Part shown: one piece after another, positions 62,179 to 64,000 of the stretch
How the letters are laid out: each line of letters begins with the position of its first letter
Numbering within the stretch: the stretch's first letter is position 1
Assembly: GCA_016169945.1 (NCBI GenBank)
Contig: JADLSH010000207.1
Coordinates: forward strand, 1-64,000
Length of the DNA stretch: 64,000 nt
Reading direction: 5' to 3'
Source: Trachythela sp. YZ-2020
Lineage: Eukaryota; Cnidaria; Anthozoa; Malacalcyonacea; Clavulariidae
Notes under the pieces: generated by a model
Databases searched by the model: none
Told to the model about the DNA's origin: nothing
What the model saw: the letters and a program-made list of their open reading frames with translations, nothing else
Position numbers and translations under genes: made by a program

Positions 62179-63478
62179 ATGAAATTTCGTTGTCCGTGCT
62201 GTAAGCATCAAATCGTACCGTCGGACGAGAATTTCAACCAAGGCGCAGAGGCCAGTTCCGTTTATGCTGAAAACAACGACCAATTTATCTCGATTTCGAT
62301 CGGCGCTATGGATTCGGACACACCGTACGAGTTAGCGGGGGATATACCGGAGGTTATCGTTGAAAATACGGGTGAAAGCAGTTCTGTGCAGGACGAGTCT
62401 GATACAACCGTGTCTGAGACTTCAGGTTTGTTACAGAACTATTATTGTATTTTGTGATTTTTGCCTTTGTGATTTGGACTGAAAGTGATATTGATTGATG
62501 ATTGATTGATGTCAGAAGGGCTCCCGGAAAGTTTTTATCAGGGGGGGTTGTCACTGGTAGGATGGTAATAAATATTTTCCTTTATCGAAAATGGTTTTGT
62601 TAAGAATCTTGAACAAAATGTATTAACAGTATTGGTTTAATGTTGCCACAACCTCTTTGTGATTATTCATTTCTTCCTTTGGTAACTTATTTTAAAGCTA
62701 TAATTATAACACCATGTTCCGACAATGTTTGTACCATCCCCCCTCGGATACAAATATTTTTGTCACTTCTTTATAAGTAGCCAAAAACTAATGCCCTTAG
62801 GAAGCGTTGTAATTGTTCCTCATTGTGACTTGTCAATTTTAGAACTATTTGAAGAGAGCAGTGGATAAATCGACATTGGTTATATCATTACATATATAAT
62901 TGTACAGTATTACAAAGACAAATGTGTCTCATTTCCCAATTTAGCACCATTCACCCTTTGCCCTGGTCACACGAGGATGAGAGTGGATGAGAGACAACTC
63001 TCGCTCGCGTTTAGCCATCAACTCTCATCGATTCTCGTGCACTATCATGCATCTTTGAGCTGGCTTAAAATTTGATGAGAGTTCTCCCTCGTTTGACCGG
63101 TACGCGTGGTTATATCCACTCAACTCTCATGCAACTCTTGTTCTCGTTTGACCAGGGCATGAGAGTTGATGATGAGACATCGACATGCCTGACGTCAACA
63201 CATTAACATCTTACCTCGTCTGAACGAAGTGTCCCCAATTAGTTTGTTAAAAGCTATAAAAACTTTAGACAATAAAGTTTTCATTATGTTTGTCATAATT
63301 CCGTAGCAGCATATAATGGTATCTTGCCGTCGTCGCTACAAATGCTGATTCTGTCTTGGATACAGCCGATGGAAAATAAAGCGAATACGAAATTGTTTGG
63401 AAGCGCCAAAGCAGTAAAGAATGAACAGACGAGACATAAAGCAGCCGGTTGGATTATCCATCCATGTAGTGCATTTAG
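62179..63478 (+). CDS. HCN: HCN-type hyperpolarisation-activated channel, N-terminal part (runs off the window)
   Basis: Exon 1, 62179-62425, starts MKFRCPCCKHQIVPSDENF and is otherwise acidic and Ser/Thr-rich (about 82 residues). Exon 2, 63307-63478, joins in phase 1 and ends in phase 2 (AG|GTAGGTA). Exon 2 encodes SWIQPMENKANTKLFGSAK and KAAGWIIHPCSAFR, the conserved Ion_trans_N segment that in HCN channels precedes the first membrane helix (family pattern FGS-KAV-x-EQ ... WIIHP-S-FR). The rest of the channel lies beyond the right edge. The start codon is inferred from the open frame and lack of a better upstream ATG. The exon 2 acceptor is TAGCAG, so two splice sites three bases apart are both in frame. 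The protein would carry an inward cation current gated by hyperpolarisation (family knowledge). Confidence 0.85.
62960..63158. mobile_element. MITE with GCCCTGGTCACACGA ends
   Basis: Inverted ends GCCCTGGTCACACGA and TCGTTTGACCAGGGC with an interior of CAACTCTC/GAGAGTT motifs. Relative of 27334-27741. Lies in intron 1 of the HCN-type gene. Confidence 0.75.
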
Positions 63479-64000
63479 GTAGGTAAAGGCATTTCTCAAG
63501 TATGATTTTCATTGCATTGCGTACATACAGTACTTTTAGTGGCTTCAGTTGGTGTTATGGAGCGGCAGATTTGTGGTCAACTACAGAAATGCTGATACTG
63601 ATTGCAAATATTTTTCATGAAAATTTTAAGGAAATTTCAAGGAACTCTTCGATGTAAAGTGGAAACACTGACAAAATGGCGGCCATTTCGTTGCAAATTT
63701 CGAAAGAATTTCAGCCATATTCTTCATTTTCACATTCTTTTAGTAGAAAAATGAATTTAGGAACAAATACGAAGCAAAATTATGTTGAATTTCTTGAGTT
63801 TGAACAATAAATTTAGTAAATAAGTGTGCAGAACTATAAGGCAGAAGAGCATGTTACAGTAATTCCTTCATCTTTTCATATGGAGATGGAAAAATGCGAA
63901 GCTACTTCGCAAAATCTAAGAAACGCTTCGCAAATTGCGAAGTGCGAGCCGCTAATTCGTACTCTGGATTGAAGTACGAAAATTGAACTACATCTCTCAG
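63479..64000. other. HCN-type gene intron 2 (to window edge)
   Basis: No exon recognised. 63620-63672 resembles the right end of the hAT-like element at 9679-10345 (TTTCAAGGAA...GTGGAAACACTG). Confidence 0.4.

Overview
This is a 64-kb window of an AT-rich, intron-rich animal genome. The gene set fits an invertebrate, most likely a cnidarian: MEF2, TRIP4, an HCN-type channel and a SUEL-lectin receptor, in long introns crowded with small DNA transposons. The organism is an inference; no mitochondrial or rRNA sequence is present to confirm it. All exon models were built by hand from frame continuity, GT/AG sites and phase agreement, with no transcript data.

Layout. (1) About 2.5-7.2 kb, minus strand: a three-exon gene with an AT-hook-like N-terminus and a giant third exon holding about 23 copies of an 84-bp (28-residue) repeat. 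Several disruptive lesions lie inside the repeat array. (2) 13.6-22.2 kb, plus strand: a seven-exon gene for a predicted single-pass receptor of 464 residues. It has a signal peptide, a trefoil-like module, a two-part ricin/EBR1-like region, a SUEL/rhamnose-binding lectin domain, one membrane span and a cytoplasmic tail with overlapping ITAM-type tyrosine motifs. (3) 22.3-32.3 kb: mostly repeats, including a large inverted array of a 114-bp satellite. (4) 32.3-47.5 kb, plus strand: MEF2, eight coding exons, 422 residues. (5) About 50.0-50.5 kb, minus strand: an unrecognised membrane-protein-like ORF divergent from (6) TRIP4 (ASC-1), 50.5-61.2 kb, plus strand, 14 coding exons, 505 residues. (7) From 62.2 kb to beyond the window: the first two coding exons of an HCN-type ion channel.

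The rest is dominated by non-autonomous elements. Several are proven by 8-bp target-site duplications (TSDs) and terminal inverted repeats (hAT-like). There are also fold-back elements, tandem satellites and a striking set of hairpin-bearing elements that repeatedly carry the start of the same kind of protein.

The best leads are the lectin/ITAM receptor; a hAT-like element whose inverted repeat supplies the splice acceptor of that receptor's lectin exon; and the hairpin elements carrying M-x-x-RF N-terminal coding fragments.
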